Numbered from the stretch's first letter, positions 34,401 to 43,835 are shown. The stretch is DNA of 64,000 nt from Listeria_A hofi (GCF_963575615.1 NZ_CAUYTL010000014.1:1-64000), one strand, 5' to 3'. Numbers and translations: made by a program. The notes: a model not told the origin generated them from the letters alone.

Positions 34401-36959
34401 TACGCAGTAACGTATAGCGTAACAGATAGTGATAAAAACACAACAACGAAGACAATCTCTGTTAAGGTAAACGAAGCGATTGCCAAAACAATCAAGATTA
34501 ACGAAAATGTGACAGCAGCGTTCACAGGAACAACACAACAATTCACAGCAACAACAACACCAGCAGGACAAGCTGTTGAATGGACATCCTCTAACGTAGC
34601 AGTTGCTACTATTAACAAAACAACTGGGGCGGTAGCATACAAAACACCAGGAACAGTAACATTTACAGCAACCCTTGCCAGCGGAACAAAAGCAACATTA
34701 ACCGTAGTCGTAACAGATGAAAAAGTAGACGTAGCATCACCAGTTATCACATCAGACATCTACAGCACAACAACATCGGCAACAGGTACAGCACCAACAC
34801 CAGGACAAGTTATCGCATATGTGAACGGTCTTCCAATTGGAACAGCTGATGTAGGGACAGACGGTAAATTTACCATTACCTTCCCAGCGCAAGCAGCAGA
34901 CCAAACAATCGCATTCGTTGCACAGGACGCGAAGAAAAATACAAGTGATCCAACAAATGTGAAAGTAAAAGCAACAACCATTAAAATCAATGAAACTGTA
35001 ACAACAGGATTGGTTGGTAACACACAACAATTCACAGCAACAACAACACCTGCAGACCAAACAGTAACATGGTCTACATCAAACAGTAATTTTGCAACAG
35101 TAAATAAGACAACTGGTCTTGTGACATATAAAGCACCAGGAACAGTAACAATTACAGCGTCCCTTGCAGATGGCACAAAAGCAACAACAAAAATTGTGAT
35201 TTCTAACAAAGTTGTAGCAGCACCGGTTATAACAACGATTTATGACAATACAACATCAGCAAGTGGAACAGTCGCACAAGCAGGTAAAGTAACAGCTTAC
35301 GTGAATGGCGTGGCTATCGGTACAGCAACAGTGGTAGACGGTGCGTTCACAGTGAACTTTGCGAAGCAGCCAAAAGATACTGTAATCAGCTTTGTGGCAG
35401 AAGATGCACAAGGAACGACTAGTACACCAACAACAAAAACAGTTATCGGTTCTACTGTAAAAATCAACGAAGACATCACTAAAGGTCTTGTAGGTGACAC
35501 AGCAAACTTAACAGTAACATCGACACCAGCAGACCAAGCGGTAACATGGTCATCATCAAGCACGACAATCGCAACAGTGAGCGCATCAGGTGTTGTCACA
35601 TACAAAGCACCAGGAAGTGTTACTATCACAGCAAAATTAGCAAATGGTGCAACAGCAACGAAAACAATTACAGTCGCTGATTTACCACAACCAAAACTAG
35701 CAGACTTTAAGACAACAGATACTGTATTAAACGGAACGATTGATACAAGCAGCTATGATGTGAAACAAGTCCTTATTTTAATCGATGGTGTGAATAAAAC
35801 AACGGCTAACGTAACGGCGGGTGCATTCACAGCTACTATTGGTACACAACCAGCAGGTGCAATCATTGAAGTACGTTACAAAGACCAAACAGGAGCATAT
35901 CTGACAGCAGACAAATATGTTGGTAAAACAACGGTTAAATCTGCTGTATCCGATAAAATTACAGTAGACAGTGTGAATTCCCTTCAAAAAGTAGTGACAG
36001 GGAAAGCAACGGTACCAAACGCATCAGTTCGTCTCTATGTCGATGGGGTACAAAAACGTTCTGGTACAACAGATGCGAATGGAAACTACTCGTTTAACTC
36101 TAGTTATTTAAAAGAAGGCCAAGTGGTACGCGTAGAACTACGTGAAAACAACGTCGTAACAGGCATTGCCGAAACAACAGTTGTGAAGGCAACGGAAGTG
36201 ATGAGTCTAGATGATATCACATCCTTCGATCGATTCATTACTGGTAAAGGGACACCAAACACACAATTCCGTCTATCTATCAATGGCGCTACGAAAACAG
36301 TTGTAACAAGTGACGCAGATGGTCTATATAGTTTCCCAATATCGAGACTAAAAGCGGGTGATGTTGTTCGTGTAGATATGAAATCAGCAGGAACATACGG
36401 CGAAGTCTTCAAAGAAAAAACAGTGACACAAGGTGCTGTGAACCAAGGTGACTTGGAACTCGATCAAGGTGAAGTAGGCGACACACAAGTAACAGGAACA
36501 ACAAAAGAAGCCGCTACTAAAGTTCGTCTAAGCATCAATGGCGCAACGAAGAGTACGCAAGATTCAAATGCAGCTGGAGAATTCGCATTTAACACAGCAG
36601 CACTGAAAGATGGAGATGTTGTGAAAGTAGAGATGCAAGTAAACGGTGAATACCTTGTTTCACAAACCTACACAGTGGGCGCTAACACAGGCGGTGGTGG
36701 CGATACTCCAGACCCAACACCAACCGCTACATTGACTGTCAACCCAGTCGTAGCAGCAGACAAAAAAGTAACCGGAACAGCCGATGCAAGCGCACAAGTT
36801 CGTATCAGCCTAAACGGTGCAACGAAGAGTATCGTAACAGCAAAAGAAGATGGCACGTTCACATACAACATGAGCACGATTAAAGCAGGCGATGTCATTA
36901 AAGCAGAAGTAAAAGTAAATGGCGCATGGACAGTATCAAAAGAAGTAACGGTTCAATAA
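31443..36959 (+). CDS. Giant secreted beta-helix / Ig-repeat adhesin
   Basis: An 1838-aa secreted protein. A signal peptide ends near residue 47 (PTGSHAA). Residues about 80-720 form a pectate-lyase-like right-handed beta-helix with repeated short rungs such as SITFGDNxxxxI. Then come Big_6-like modules (about 770-925), a DUF5011-like bacterial Ig domain (about 935-1010), three BIG2 domains with TWSSSN-type cores alternating with Big_6-like modules (about 1015-1412), and about four C-terminal modules of roughly 80 residues sharing VRLSINGATKS. There is no LPXTG, GW or LysM anchor: it ends in the last module (KEVTVQ). This is a surface or matrix adhesin by architecture, binding partner unknown. 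It follows a PrfA-like regulator and precedes the exopolysaccharide locus. Confidence 0.85.
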   Translation: MKLEQKGPINVLSMKTLKKAAKTALIATVVASQIITVLPTGSHAAEATGGEVVAKEAPSADVVAQKYAPLGATLALDGGVTEKRQQVSTFAEFKAAAESGTVNVIEITGDFQLASNVTVNSNIRIEGNGHTISAASFQVIMKSNSIIDLEDLIMTNVGTKAIFTGYTSSAAPTVNIIDNVQIRGMIMGGTGKLSLSIAGTNNRLVNAERQGMDVDSLEIADNTQIDQLEALETAVKVRTSGSVNIGDNAKINMMSNKGYAFDVSNSALVVGENTVINSASKYGTLKAATLVVKNGANLTLASGDVGNGIYVSGNITIGDNVKVKATGTGTAIYAYNPGASIIVGKDADIDVVSDNGSGIYGNSTITFGDRSSLKLRTHDRGIYSAGAATIRFGSVSNQNPQPEDRVKIDIDSGTSYGIYSGGPIIFGDNTEVGIKAKADGILAPGNSRVDFGANTLVNVTSSSGDGVNAGGIKFGDNASVYVKAYTNGLETTNTSGEGISTGKNVDMTIVSPNHDGIYTYKDTTFGDNNNISITALNSHAIHSFYGGSVKLGTGSSLYLNAGTGVIQEGGAAATFNVGNGSLVKIESSDYGINTSGSITFAENAKANIRAASGQGNYPAIKANGVVTFSKNTMAYVETLSNTSTTVFDLTGAQSSKLVLNAPKYIDFRQNNRAVAGHIIRGYGNDSASYVSRVEMNNMAKVYAWEHAADWSKATGSEWNTIDNVKIPLTYKVGSTYTSYYSGLATGENIDGFSLFDYSRVSTEGSSIIERPAVSPIYENDKTVSGTGVAGDDIVVTFPDGKTAKATVDVDGKWTVNVPTGTTLVKDQNVLTYQTNGVNDSSRVTTKVQADNRVPTAPTVDSVKAGDTVVNGEGVPGNTIAVKLPDGTTATGTVKPDGTFSVTVPAQEAGAVLDVTQTGQNGLPSDPTKVTVKTNDKPVINATDKVLTVGDTFDPMAGVTATDKEDGNLTSKIIVTSNNVDTTKAGTYAVTYSVTDSDKNTTTKTISVKVNEAIAKTIKINENVTAAFTGTTQQFTATTTPAGQAVEWTSSNVAVATINKTTGAVAYKTPGTVTFTATLASGTKATLTVVVTDEKVDVASPVITSDIYSTTTSATGTAPTPGQVIAYVNGLPIGTADVGTDGKFTITFPAQAADQTIAFVAQDAKKNTSDPTNVKVKATTIKINETVTTGLVGNTQQFTATTTPADQTVTWSTSNSNFATVNKTTGLVTYKAPGTVTITASLADGTKATTKIVISNKVVAAPVITTIYDNTTSASGTVAQAGKVTAYVNGVAIGTATVVDGAFTVNFAKQPKDTVISFVAEDAQGTTSTPTTKTVIGSTVKINEDITKGLVGDTANLTVTSTPADQAVTWSSSSTTIATVSASGVVTYKAPGSVTITAKLANGATATKTITVADLPQPKLADFKTTDTVLNGTIDTSSYDVKQVLILIDGVNKTTANVTAGAFTATIGTQPAGAIIEVRYKDQTGAYLTADKYVGKTTVKSAVSDKITVDSVNSLQKVVTGKATVPNASVRLYVDGVQKRSGTTDANGNYSFNSSYLKEGQVVRVELRENNVVTGIAETTVVKATEVMSLDDITSFDRFITGKGTPNTQFRLSINGATKTVVTSDADGLYSFPISRLKAGDVVRVDMKSAGTYGEVFKEKTVTQGAVNQGDLELDQGEVGDTQVTGTTKEAATKVRLSINGATKSTQDSNAAGEFAFNTAALKDGDVVKVEMQVNGEYLVSQTYTVGANTGGGGDTPDPTPTATLTVNPVVAADKKVTGTADASAQVRISLNGATKSIVTAKEDGTFTYNMSTIKAGDVIKAEVKVNGAWTVSKEVTVQ

Positions 36960-36979
36960 GCCAAGCCATGTAATACCCG

Positions 36980-37017
36980 AATAGCTCCAGCAGTGTCGTG
37001 CTGACTGGAGCTATTTC
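36980..37017 (+). terminator. Adhesin gene terminator
   Basis: AATAGCTCCAG (36980-36990) pairs with CTGGAGCTATT (37005-37015), with further pairing in the loop. The T tract is short, so termination may be partial. Confidence 0.6.
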
Positions 37018-37052
37018 TATCTATGTTCTAAAAAAGCAGAATGAATTCGCAA

Positions 37053-37087
37053 TTTTAGGAAATAAAAAATACCCAGAGGACTATACT
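37053..37087 (+). promoter_or_regulatory. TTTTAGGAAA-type promoter, copy B (lipoprotein / EPS)
   Basis: TTTTAGGAAATAA begins at 37053. TATACT lies at 37082-37087, 19 bp after the TTTTAGGAAA core. It precedes the lipoprotein gene and probably the first exopolysaccharide genes. Confidence 0.65.
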
Positions 37088-37139
37088 ATGTATGTACCTA
37101 AGAGAAGCTTAATCATCCATATTGAAAGGAAGTGCCAAC

Positions 37140-37604
37140 ATGAAAAAAACAATCATCAAAGCGATTGCTATTTTATCTTTTCTTACTATTTTTACAGCAG
37201 GTTGCGCACAAACACCGACAGATAAAGTCGTACAAGCAGAGAAAAACAAAATCTATGAACAAGGACAAACGGTGGATGTATCTGGCTTAGACATCAACAT
37301 GAAGGATGCCAAATTATTAGATGGGGACGGTAAAAAAGATGCCGTTGTCCAATTCAACATGAAAGTAAGAAATGGCTCGGCGGACGCTAAAGTTTTTACT
37401 AGTTTAGATGTGACAGTAAAAAATGAAGATGGTAAAGAGTTACCAATTTACGCTGCGGAAAATATTGGTTCGAATTTGAAAGCAGACCAAACAATTTCTG
37501 GCCCCGGCTTTTATCAAGTGAAGGGCAAGGGACCGTTTCAAGTCACCTATACAGATCCAGACACGAAGAAATCTGCGACGTGGAAAGTGAAGCTCGAGGA
37601 CTAA
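37140..37604 (+). CDS. Putative DUF4352-like lipoprotein
   Basis: A 154-aa lipoprotein: basic N-terminus, hydrophobic core and lipobox FTAGC (Cys near residue 22). The mature part is an Ig-like beta domain with VQFNMKVRNGSADAKVFTSLDVTVKNEDG, typical of DUF4352/telomeric-repeat-like extracellular lipoproteins. The ATG follows AAAGGAAG. It lies between the adhesin and the first polysaccharide gene and shares a promoter type with the polysaccharide genes, so it may assist export or assembly, but no function is established. Confidence 0.75.
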   Translation: MKKTIIKAIAILSFLTIFTAGCAQTPTDKVVQAEKNKIYEQGQTVDVSGLDINMKDAKLLDGDGKKDAVVQFNMKVRNGSADAKVFTSLDVTVKNEDGKELPIYAAENIGSNLKADQTISGPGFYQVKGKGPFQVTYTDPDTKKSATWKVKLED

Positions 37605-37628
37605 AAATCTAAAGGAAATGGATAGTGA

Positions 37629-39107
37629 ATGATGATGAATAAAACAGTGGAAATGAACGGCAAACAACCGCAAAATGTGCTGATTATAGGCGCTGGTGTA
37701 GCTGGTATCATTGTTGCCAAACAACTCCAAGAACAACCCGCCAATTTCACCCCTATTGCATTTTTAGATGATGATTTACACAAGCAAACACAACATATCA
37801 TTGATATTCCGGTGGTTGGAAGTGTGCAGCAATTAGAGCACATCGCACAATATAGCGCCGTTGATTTAGTCATTTTAGCGATTCCATCTTTAGACCCAGA
37901 AAAGAAAGTAGCGATTATTAAGCAATGCCAAGCGTTACATCTAGAAGTTCGAATCATTACAAGTGTGCACGATACGATGTTTAGCGCACCTTCAACACAA
38001 AATGAGGTGACCATGGAGCAGCTACTTGGACGCGAGCCTATTCAGTTGAACCAACAACGCGTGGCGCAACAGATTAAAGGTGGTACGGTGCTTGTGACTG
38101 GTGCGGGTGGTTCGATTGGTTCGGAAATTTGTCGGCAAATCTGTACATTTGGACCGGAAGAACTCATTTTACTAGGACATGGGGAAAATAGTATATACGC
38201 GATTCGAATGGAACTTTTGCAGCAATATGGCGACACGATTGCGATTCATCCAGTGATTGCAGATATTCAAGACGCAGAACGCATCAACGAAGTGATGGAA
38301 AAATTCCAGCCCAATGTGGTGTATCATGCGGCGGCGCACAAACACGTGCCGTTGATGGAATTAAATCCACGAGAAGCTGTAAAAAATAACGTGCTTGGGA
38401 CGAATAATGTGGCAATGGCAGCGGCTAAACAGGATGTGGATGCTTTTATCCTTGTTTCATCGGATAAAGCGGTGAACCCGAATAATGTGATGGGGGCAAC
38501 GAAGCGGATGGCAGAAATGGTCGTACAAATCATTGCATCTAGGACAGATAAGCCATTTTCGATTGTGCGTTTTGGGAATGTGTTAGGAAGTCGGGGCAGT
38601 GTGATTCCACTGTTTAAAGAGCAGATTCGTAAAGGTGGGCCGGTGACGGTGACACACCCAGATATGACGCGATATTTCATGACGATTCCGGAAGCAGCGG
38701 GACTTGTGATGCAGGCGGGAAGTATTCAACAAGGTAGCAAAGTGTACGTGCTCGATATGGGTGAACCAGTTAAAATCACGACGTTAGCAGAAAACCTAAT
38801 TACGATGTCTGGTTTTAGTTTGCAGGAAATTTCGATTACGTTTACGGGTGTTCGACCGGGAGATAAATTATATGAAGAGCTGTTAAATGAGGATGAAGTT
38901 TTTCCAGAACAAGTGATTCCAAAAGTTCATATTGGCCGACCAACGATGTTTTCCGCGGATCGAGTAGCGCGTTTTATAGACACGTTTTCGAAACTGGATG
39001 AAGCAAGCTTGGTGCAAGAATTATATGAAACCATTGGTAAGAAAACAAAAGTGACGACATTACCTCGGAAGGAGGAGCCTGTGCATGAAAGCCTTGTTCG
39101 CTCATGA
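37629..39107 (+). CDS. UDP-N-acetylhexosamine 4,6-dehydratase (CapD/EpsC-like), no TM domain
   Basis: A 492-aa protein with two Rossmann parts. Residues 15-130 form the CoA/NAD-binding-like domain (VLIIGAGVAGIIVAKQL). Residues about 150-440 are the SDR dehydratase (VLVTGAGGSIGSEICRQI, AAAHKHVPLME, SSDKAVNPNNVMGATKR). This family makes UDP-4-keto-6-deoxy sugars for bacillosamine-type or fucosamine residues. The usual four N-terminal transmembrane helices are missing, so this one is probably soluble. ATGs at 37629, 37632 and 37635 are equivalent starts. The end overlaps the next gene by 23 nt. Confidence 0.9.
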   Translation: MMMNKTVEMNGKQPQNVLIIGAGVAGIIVAKQLQEQPANFTPIAFLDDDLHKQTQHIIDIPVVGSVQQLEHIAQYSAVDLVILAIPSLDPEKKVAIIKQCQALHLEVRIITSVHDTMFSAPSTQNEVTMEQLLGREPIQLNQQRVAQQIKGGTVLVTGAGGSIGSEICRQICTFGPEELILLGHGENSIYAIRMELLQQYGDTIAIHPVIADIQDAERINEVMEKFQPNVVYHAAAHKHVPLMELNPREAVKNNVLGTNNVAMAAAKQDVDAFILVSSDKAVNPNNVMGATKRMAEMVVQIIASRTDKPFSIVRFGNVLGSRGSVIPLFKEQIRKGGPVTVTHPDMTRYFMTIPEAAGLVMQAGSIQQGSKVYVLDMGEPVKITTLAENLITMSGFSLQEISITFTGVRPGDKLYEELLNEDEVFPEQVIPKVHIGRPTMFSADRVARFIDTFSKLDEASLVQELYETIGKKTKVTTLPRKEEPVHESLVRS

Positions 39108-40266
39108 TCATCGGTTTTATCAAGGGGAAACTGCGATGTTATCTAAAAATGCGTTTGATGCGAAAGTTTGGGAGCGGTATTTGGAACATGTGGAGGAATT
39201 GGTCGTTGTGGCGCGAATTTCTGATTTAGCCAAAGATGCGGACATTGAGAAATATGGTGTATCTAGTTGCGAACGAGTAACGTTTCGACATATTCCTAAG
39301 TCACATCATTGGACGAATTTGTTGCCATTCAATACGGCACAACAAGCGATGGAGAAACAGGTTGCAGAGGTAGATGCAGTGATAGCTAGGCTTCCATCTC
39401 GAATTGGCACCATGGCTGTGAAAGCAGCACAGAAACTTGGGAAGCCATATGCGATTGAAGTCGTTGGTGACCCAATAGAAAGCTATCAACATCATGGATC
39501 GAGACGATTGAAATTGCTAGCAAAGACTGTTGGCCGTGCGATGAAGAAAAATATTGCATCGGCATCGCATGTATTATACGTCACGCAACGAGATTTACAA
39601 GAAAAATATCCGACGATGGGTATGCAACGGGGCGCTTCCAATGTGGAAATTGCGGAAATTTTGCCCAATGTTGCATTTAAGCGTGAAGTATCCATTCGAG
39701 AACAGCAGCATCGGCCTGTGAAAATTGGTATGATTGCGACGCTCGAAACAGATTATAAAGGCATTGATACAGCTTTGGAAGCGATGAAAATGTTGAAGCA
39801 AGAAGCACAGCTGTATATTCTCGGACCGGGTGATGCGACAAAATGGCAAGCACTTGCAGCAACATATGGTGTTGCGAGTCAAGTGACTTTCTGTGGTATT
39901 TTACCAGCGGGTCAAGCAGTGTTGGAATGGCTGGACACAATGGACATCTACATGCAGCCGAGTCGGACAGAAGGCGTGCCACGAGCGTTGATTGAAGCGA
40001 TGGCGCGAGGTTGTGCGGCTGTTGGCTCAACGGCAGGTGGTATCCCCGAATTACTTTCCCCTGAATTTATCCACGAGATAGGCAATGCACAGGAATTGGC
40101 AGAGAAAGTGGCGGACCTGATGCAGCACCCCGAAAAACAAGCCATACAAAGCAGGCAAAACATGACGGTAGCGGTTCAATATACGCAACCAATTTTACAA
40201 AAACGGCGCGCGGAGCTTTTTGACTCTTTTTTTAGCACAGTTCCAAGCAAAGAGAGGAAGAAATAG
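39085..40266 (+). CDS. GT4-family glycosyltransferase
   Basis: A 393-aa GT-B fold glycosyltransferase. The C-terminal nucleotide-sugar domain shows IGMIATLETDYKGIDTALEAM, then the EX7E-like segment MQPSRTEGVPRALIEAMARGCAAVGSTAGGIPEL. It adds one sugar to the lipid-linked repeat unit, and donor and acceptor cannot be predicted. It begins within the end of the dehydratase gene behind GGAAGGAGG, so it is translationally coupled. Confidence 0.88.
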   Translation: MKALFAHDHRFYQGETAMLSKNAFDAKVWERYLEHVEELVVVARISDLAKDADIEKYGVSSCERVTFRHIPKSHHWTNLLPFNTAQQAMEKQVAEVDAVIARLPSRIGTMAVKAAQKLGKPYAIEVVGDPIESYQHHGSRRLKLLAKTVGRAMKKNIASASHVLYVTQRDLQEKYPTMGMQRGASNVEIAEILPNVAFKREVSIREQQHRPVKIGMIATLETDYKGIDTALEAMKMLKQEAQLYILGPGDATKWQALAATYGVASQVTFCGILPAGQAVLEWLDTMDIYMQPSRTEGVPRALIEAMARGCAAVGSTAGGIPELLSPEFIHEIGNAQELAEKVADLMQHPEKQAIQSRQNMTVAVQYTQPILQKRRAELFDSFFSTVPSKERKK

Positions 40267-40267
40267 G

Positions 40268-41287
40268 ATGACAAAAACAATCATGGTAACGGGAGCCGCG
40301 GGTTTCATTGGGTTTCATGTGAGTACGCGTTTATTACAAGAAGGGCACCGTGTAATTGGTGTCGATAATATCAATGATTATTACGATGTGAACTTGAAAT
40401 ACGAACGGTTGGCGCGGCTGGAACATCCAGATTTTACGTTCTATAAAGTAGATTTAGCGGATAAAGACGCGCTGGAACGTGTTTTTGTGGAAGAAGAACC
40501 TCACATTGTCATTAATTTGGCAGCGCAGGCGGGCGTTCGGTACAGCCTGGAAAATCCAGATGCGTATATTCAATCGAACGTGGTTGGATTTACGAATATC
40601 TTGGAAAATTGTCGGCACCAAAAGGTAGAACAATTGATTTATGCGTCGAGTAGCTCGGTCTATGGTGCGAATCAGGCGATGCCGTTTACGCCGCATCAGA
40701 GTACGGAACATCCATTATCACTCTATGCTGCAACGAAAAAAGCGAATGAAATGATGGCGCATACGTATAGTCACTTATTTGGATTGAAAACAACTGGATT
40801 GCGATTTTTCACGGTATACGGCCCATGGGGGCGCCCAGATATGGCACTATTCCAGTTCGCGGATGCCATTTTAAACGACAAACCAATCCGACTTTTCAAT
40901 AACGGCGACATGTTGCGCGATTTCACGTTTGTTGGCGATGTCGTAGAATCAATTTATCGTTTGACGCGAACAGAGCCAGCGCCGAATTCGGAATGGAATC
41001 CGATGAATCCAGACCCAGCAACGAGTCAAGCGCCATATCAAATCTACAATATCGGGAATCATAGTCCGGTGAATTTGATTGATTAAGTGGAGACGTTAGA
41101 GGCGAAATTAGGTAAAACAGCGACGAAAGAAATGTTACCGATGCAGCCTGGTGACGTGCAGAAAACGCACGCGGATGTGCAAGATTTAATCGATGCGGTG
41201 GATTTCAAACCGAGCACAACGATTGACCAAGGCATCAGCGCTTTTGTCGATTGGTATGTGGATTACATGGCCGAAAAGAAAGCATAA
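40268..41287 (+). pseudogene. UDP-glucuronate 4-epimerase-like SDR, in-frame TAA
   Basis: Read through, this is a 339-residue NAD-dependent epimerase of the UDP-glucuronate 4-epimerase type: GAAGFIGFHV, VDNINDYYDVNLKYERL, ASSSSVYGANQ, LYAATKKANE, and C-terminal MLPMQPGDVQKTHAD. Codon 273 (41084-41086) is TAA, between PVNLID and VETLEAKLG, where relatives have an aromatic residue. The frame resumes at once to a normal end. Loss of the last 66 residues would probably inactivate the enzyme, though the catalytic Ser-Tyr-Lys part is kept. The lesion is one base from TAT/TAC. ATG 40268 follows GAGAGGAAG. Confidence 0.85.
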
Positions 41288-41320
41288 TGGCGTCCAAAAT
41301 AGAAGGATTCAACGCCACAA

Positions 41321-41356
41321 TTTTAGGAAAAATAAGGCACTAAACAGCACTATAAT
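41321..41356 (+). promoter_or_regulatory. TTTTAGGAAA-type promoter, copy C (UDP-sugar dehydrogenase)
   Basis: TTTTAGGAAA (41321-41330), 20 bp, then TATAAT (41351-41356). It starts a second transcription unit inside the exopolysaccharide locus. The -10 here is better and the gap is one base longer than in copies A, B and D. Confidence 0.65.
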
Positions 41357-41435
41357 AAGTAGGTAAACAAAAGAACAAACACCGCGTGTGACACCGCTTT
41401 GATACCGAAAAACATATGAGGAGAGATGGAAAAAA

Positions 41436-42719
41436 ATGATGGATTTAAAAATAGCAGTGGTTGGTTTAGGTTATGTAGGGTTACCAGTAGCAGCAGAATT
41501 TGGGAAAGAAATGCCTGTCATTGGTTTTGATATTTCGGAAGCACGGATTCAAGAGTTGCGCGATGGATTTGATCGTACGAATGAGGTAGATGATGCCACG
41601 TTAGCGGAAACACACATCGATTTCACGGCGAATCCTGCCAAAATACAAGCCTCCAATTTCATCATCGTCGCGGTTCCAACACCAATCAACGGTAGTAATC
41701 AACCTGATTTAACAGCGCTTCTAGGTGCTTCTCGTACTGTCGGCCAGAATTTGTCAAAAGGCGCGATTGTCGTTTTTGAATCAACGGTCTATCCTGGTGC
41801 AACAGAAGAAGCATGTATTCCGGTCTTGGAACGCGAATCAGGTCTAAAAGAAGGCGTCGATTTCTTCGTTGGCTACTCGCCAGAACGCATTAATCCCGGC
41901 GATAAAGTCCACACCTTTCGTACCATCAAAAAAGTCGTGTCAGCGAACCATCCGCAAGCGCTCGAAATCATTGCCGCTACGTATGGCCGTGTGGTCGATG
42001 CTGGCGTGCACCCTGTGGATTCCATTAAAGTCGCAGAGGCCGCGAAAGTCATTGAAAACACGCAACGGGATCTTAACATCGCGCTCATGAACGAATTATC
42101 GATGCTGTTTAACATTTTAGATATTGATACGGATCAAGTATTGAAAGCAGCGGGAACCAAATGGAACTTTTTAAACTTCCGCCCAGGTTTGGTTGGTGGA
42201 CATTGTATCGGCGTTGATCCCTACTATTTGACACACAAAGCCGAAAGCGTTGGCTATACACCACAAATCATTCTATCTGGACGCCGCGTGAACGATAACG
42301 TCAGCAAATTCGTCGTTTCCAGCATCGTTAAAGAAATGATTTGTAAAGGCATCGACTTAAAAGGCGCAAAAATCACGATTCTAGGTCTTACCTTTAAAGA
42401 AAATGTGCCGGATTTACGTAACTCGAAAGTATTCGACATCCTAGACGAGCTCCATCAATACCAGTTCGACATCCAACTTGCAGATCCAATGGCCGATCCA
42501 GAAGAAGCAAAAGCGGATTATGGCGTTGAGCTAGTACCATATAATGAATTAGAGCCAGCCGATCTAGTAATTATGGCGGTTGCGCATGATGAATTCCAGG
42601 CAAATCTTCCCGCAAACCATTACGGTTTAAAAGAAGGACAAGAGACGGTTTTTGTTGACTTAAAGCGTGTTTTTGATAGAAATGAAATGCCCATGTCTAT
42701 TCATTATTGGGGATTATAA
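41436..42719 (+). CDS. UDP-N-acetylhexosamine 6-dehydrogenase (WbpO/TviB-like)
   Basis: A 427-aa nucleotide-sugar dehydrogenase that oxidises C6 of a UDP-HexNAc to a uronic acid with NAD. It has the N-terminal Rossmann GLGYVGLPVAAEFG, a central region with the catalytic cysteine in GGHCIGVDPYYLTHKA, and a C-terminal domain with GLTFKENVPDLRNSKV. The motif spacing resembles TviB/WbpO more than UDP-glucose dehydrogenase. The polymer is thus probably acidic. Start ATG 41436 is followed by a second ATG, with GGAGAG upstream. Preceded by its own promoter. Confidence 0.9.
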   Translation: MMDLKIAVVGLGYVGLPVAAEFGKEMPVIGFDISEARIQELRDGFDRTNEVDDATLAETHIDFTANPAKIQASNFIIVAVPTPINGSNQPDLTALLGASRTVGQNLSKGAIVVFESTVYPGATEEACIPVLERESGLKEGVDFFVGYSPERINPGDKVHTFRTIKKVVSANHPQALEIIAATYGRVVDAGVHPVDSIKVAEAAKVIENTQRDLNIALMNELSMLFNILDIDTDQVLKAAGTKWNFLNFRPGLVGGHCIGVDPYYLTHKAESVGYTPQIILSGRRVNDNVSKFVVSSIVKEMICKGIDLKGAKITILGLTFKENVPDLRNSKVFDILDELHQYQFDIQLADPMADPEEAKADYGVELVPYNELEPADLVIMAVAHDEFQANLPANHYGLKEGQETVFVDLKRVFDRNEMPMSIHYWGL

Positions 42720-42722
42720 ACC

Positions 42723-43835
42723 GTGAAGCCCAAATTAGTTTATGTCGTCACAGCTGCACGTAGCATTAAGTTACTTGATGGACAACTGGCTTTCATGGCG
42801 CAGTATTACGATGTACACTTAATTGCCTCAAGCGGCCCAGAAACAAATGACATTCCGCCAGAAGTAACTTTCCACGCGCTAGAAATGGAGCGAGAAATTT
42901 CGATTTGGAAGGATGTGCGTGCATTATTCCACATGATGCGTCTTATTCGCCAAATCCAGCCAGATGTCATCAATTATGGAACGCCAAAAGCCTCCTTACT
43001 GGCAAGTATCAGCAGTAAACTACAACGTGTACCTAAACGTATCTACACGTTGCGTGGCCTGCGACTAGAAACTATCACAGGGAAGAAAGGCAAGTTCTTC
43101 TTGACGATAGAAAAATGGATTAGCGCCTTCTCCCATCGAGTCATTTGTATCAGCCCGAGCCTACTTGAAAAGGCAGAGGAACTAGGCGTCGCGAAACAAG
43201 AAAAACTTGTCTGTGCAGGGTACGGAAGCAGTAATGGCATGAACATGGCAAAATTTGAGCAGGCTAATCAACAGGCGACCGAACTTTTATTTACGAAAGA
43301 AGACATTGTTTTAGGCTATGTTGGCAGGTTAACGCAAGATAAAGGGATTGATGATCTAATTGCAGCTTTTCAATTACTAAAAAAAGATTATCACTGTATC
43401 AAGCTATTGCTTGTGGGACGACTTGATTCAAATCATCACTTACAAAAAGAGACAGTTCAAGCAATGGCGACAGATTCTGAGATTATCCATTTAGAATATC
43501 AGAAAAATATTGCGCCAATTTACCAGCAGATGGATATATTTGTTTTTCCAACGTATCGAGAAGGGTTTGGGAACGTTGCAATGGAAGCATCCTATAGCGG
43601 TTTGCCGGTCATCGCGACTAACGTTACAGGGGCAAAAGATACAATTATTCCACATGAAACCGGACTGCTTGTTGAAGCGAAAAATCCAGCAAGTATTCAA
43701 AACGCGGTGATGACCTTGTTACAGAACCCAGAACGGCGCCAACAAATGGGGCAGGCAGGGAAAGCACGCATCAAACGTGATTTTCAACAGGAAACGATTT
43801 GGCAAGCTATTTTAGAGCAATATACTGACATTTAA
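42723..43835 (+). CDS. GT4-family glycosyltransferase
   Basis: A 370-aa GT-B glycosyltransferase. The donor domain has LGYVGRLTQDKGIDDLIAAF and PTYREGFGNVAMEASYSGLPVIATNVTGAKD, giving the EX7E signature. N-terminal residues resemble the RfaB/EpsD-type group. The GTG start lies three bases after the dehydrogenase stop with only a weak GGGGA site. Linkage specificity is unknown. Confidence 0.87.
   Translation: MKPKLVYVVTAARSIKLLDGQLAFMAQYYDVHLIASSGPETNDIPPEVTFHALEMEREISIWKDVRALFHMMRLIRQIQPDVINYGTPKASLLASISSKLQRVPKRIYTLRGLRLETITGKKGKFFLTIEKWISAFSHRVICISPSLLEKAEELGVAKQEKLVCAGYGSSNGMNMAKFEQANQQATELLFTKEDIVLGYVGRLTQDKGIDDLIAAFQLLKKDYHCIKLLLVGRLDSNHHLQKETVQAMATDSEIIHLEYQKNIAPIYQQMDIFVFPTYREGFGNVAMEASYSGLPVIATNVTGAKDTIIPHETGLLVEAKNPASIQNAVMTLLQNPERRQQMGQAGKARIKRDFQQETIWQAILEQYTDI

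Noticed and set aside
34196..34759. Long antisense frames over the adhesin gene
   Set aside because: They arise from the Thr/Ala/Val codon bias (ACA, GCA, GTA) of the adhesin repeats. Their products are low-complexity Val/Cys-rich strings with no ribosome-binding site.
31443..36959. Sortase-anchored internalin
   Set aside because: No leucine-rich repeats and no LPXTG, hydrophobic tail or basic end at the C-terminus.
11946..41286. Stop-codon reassignment or programmed readthrough explaining the three in-frame stops
   Set aside because: Two different stop codons are involved, both are normal terminators throughout the window, and no stimulatory structure or conserved context is visible. Point changes or sequence errors are simpler.
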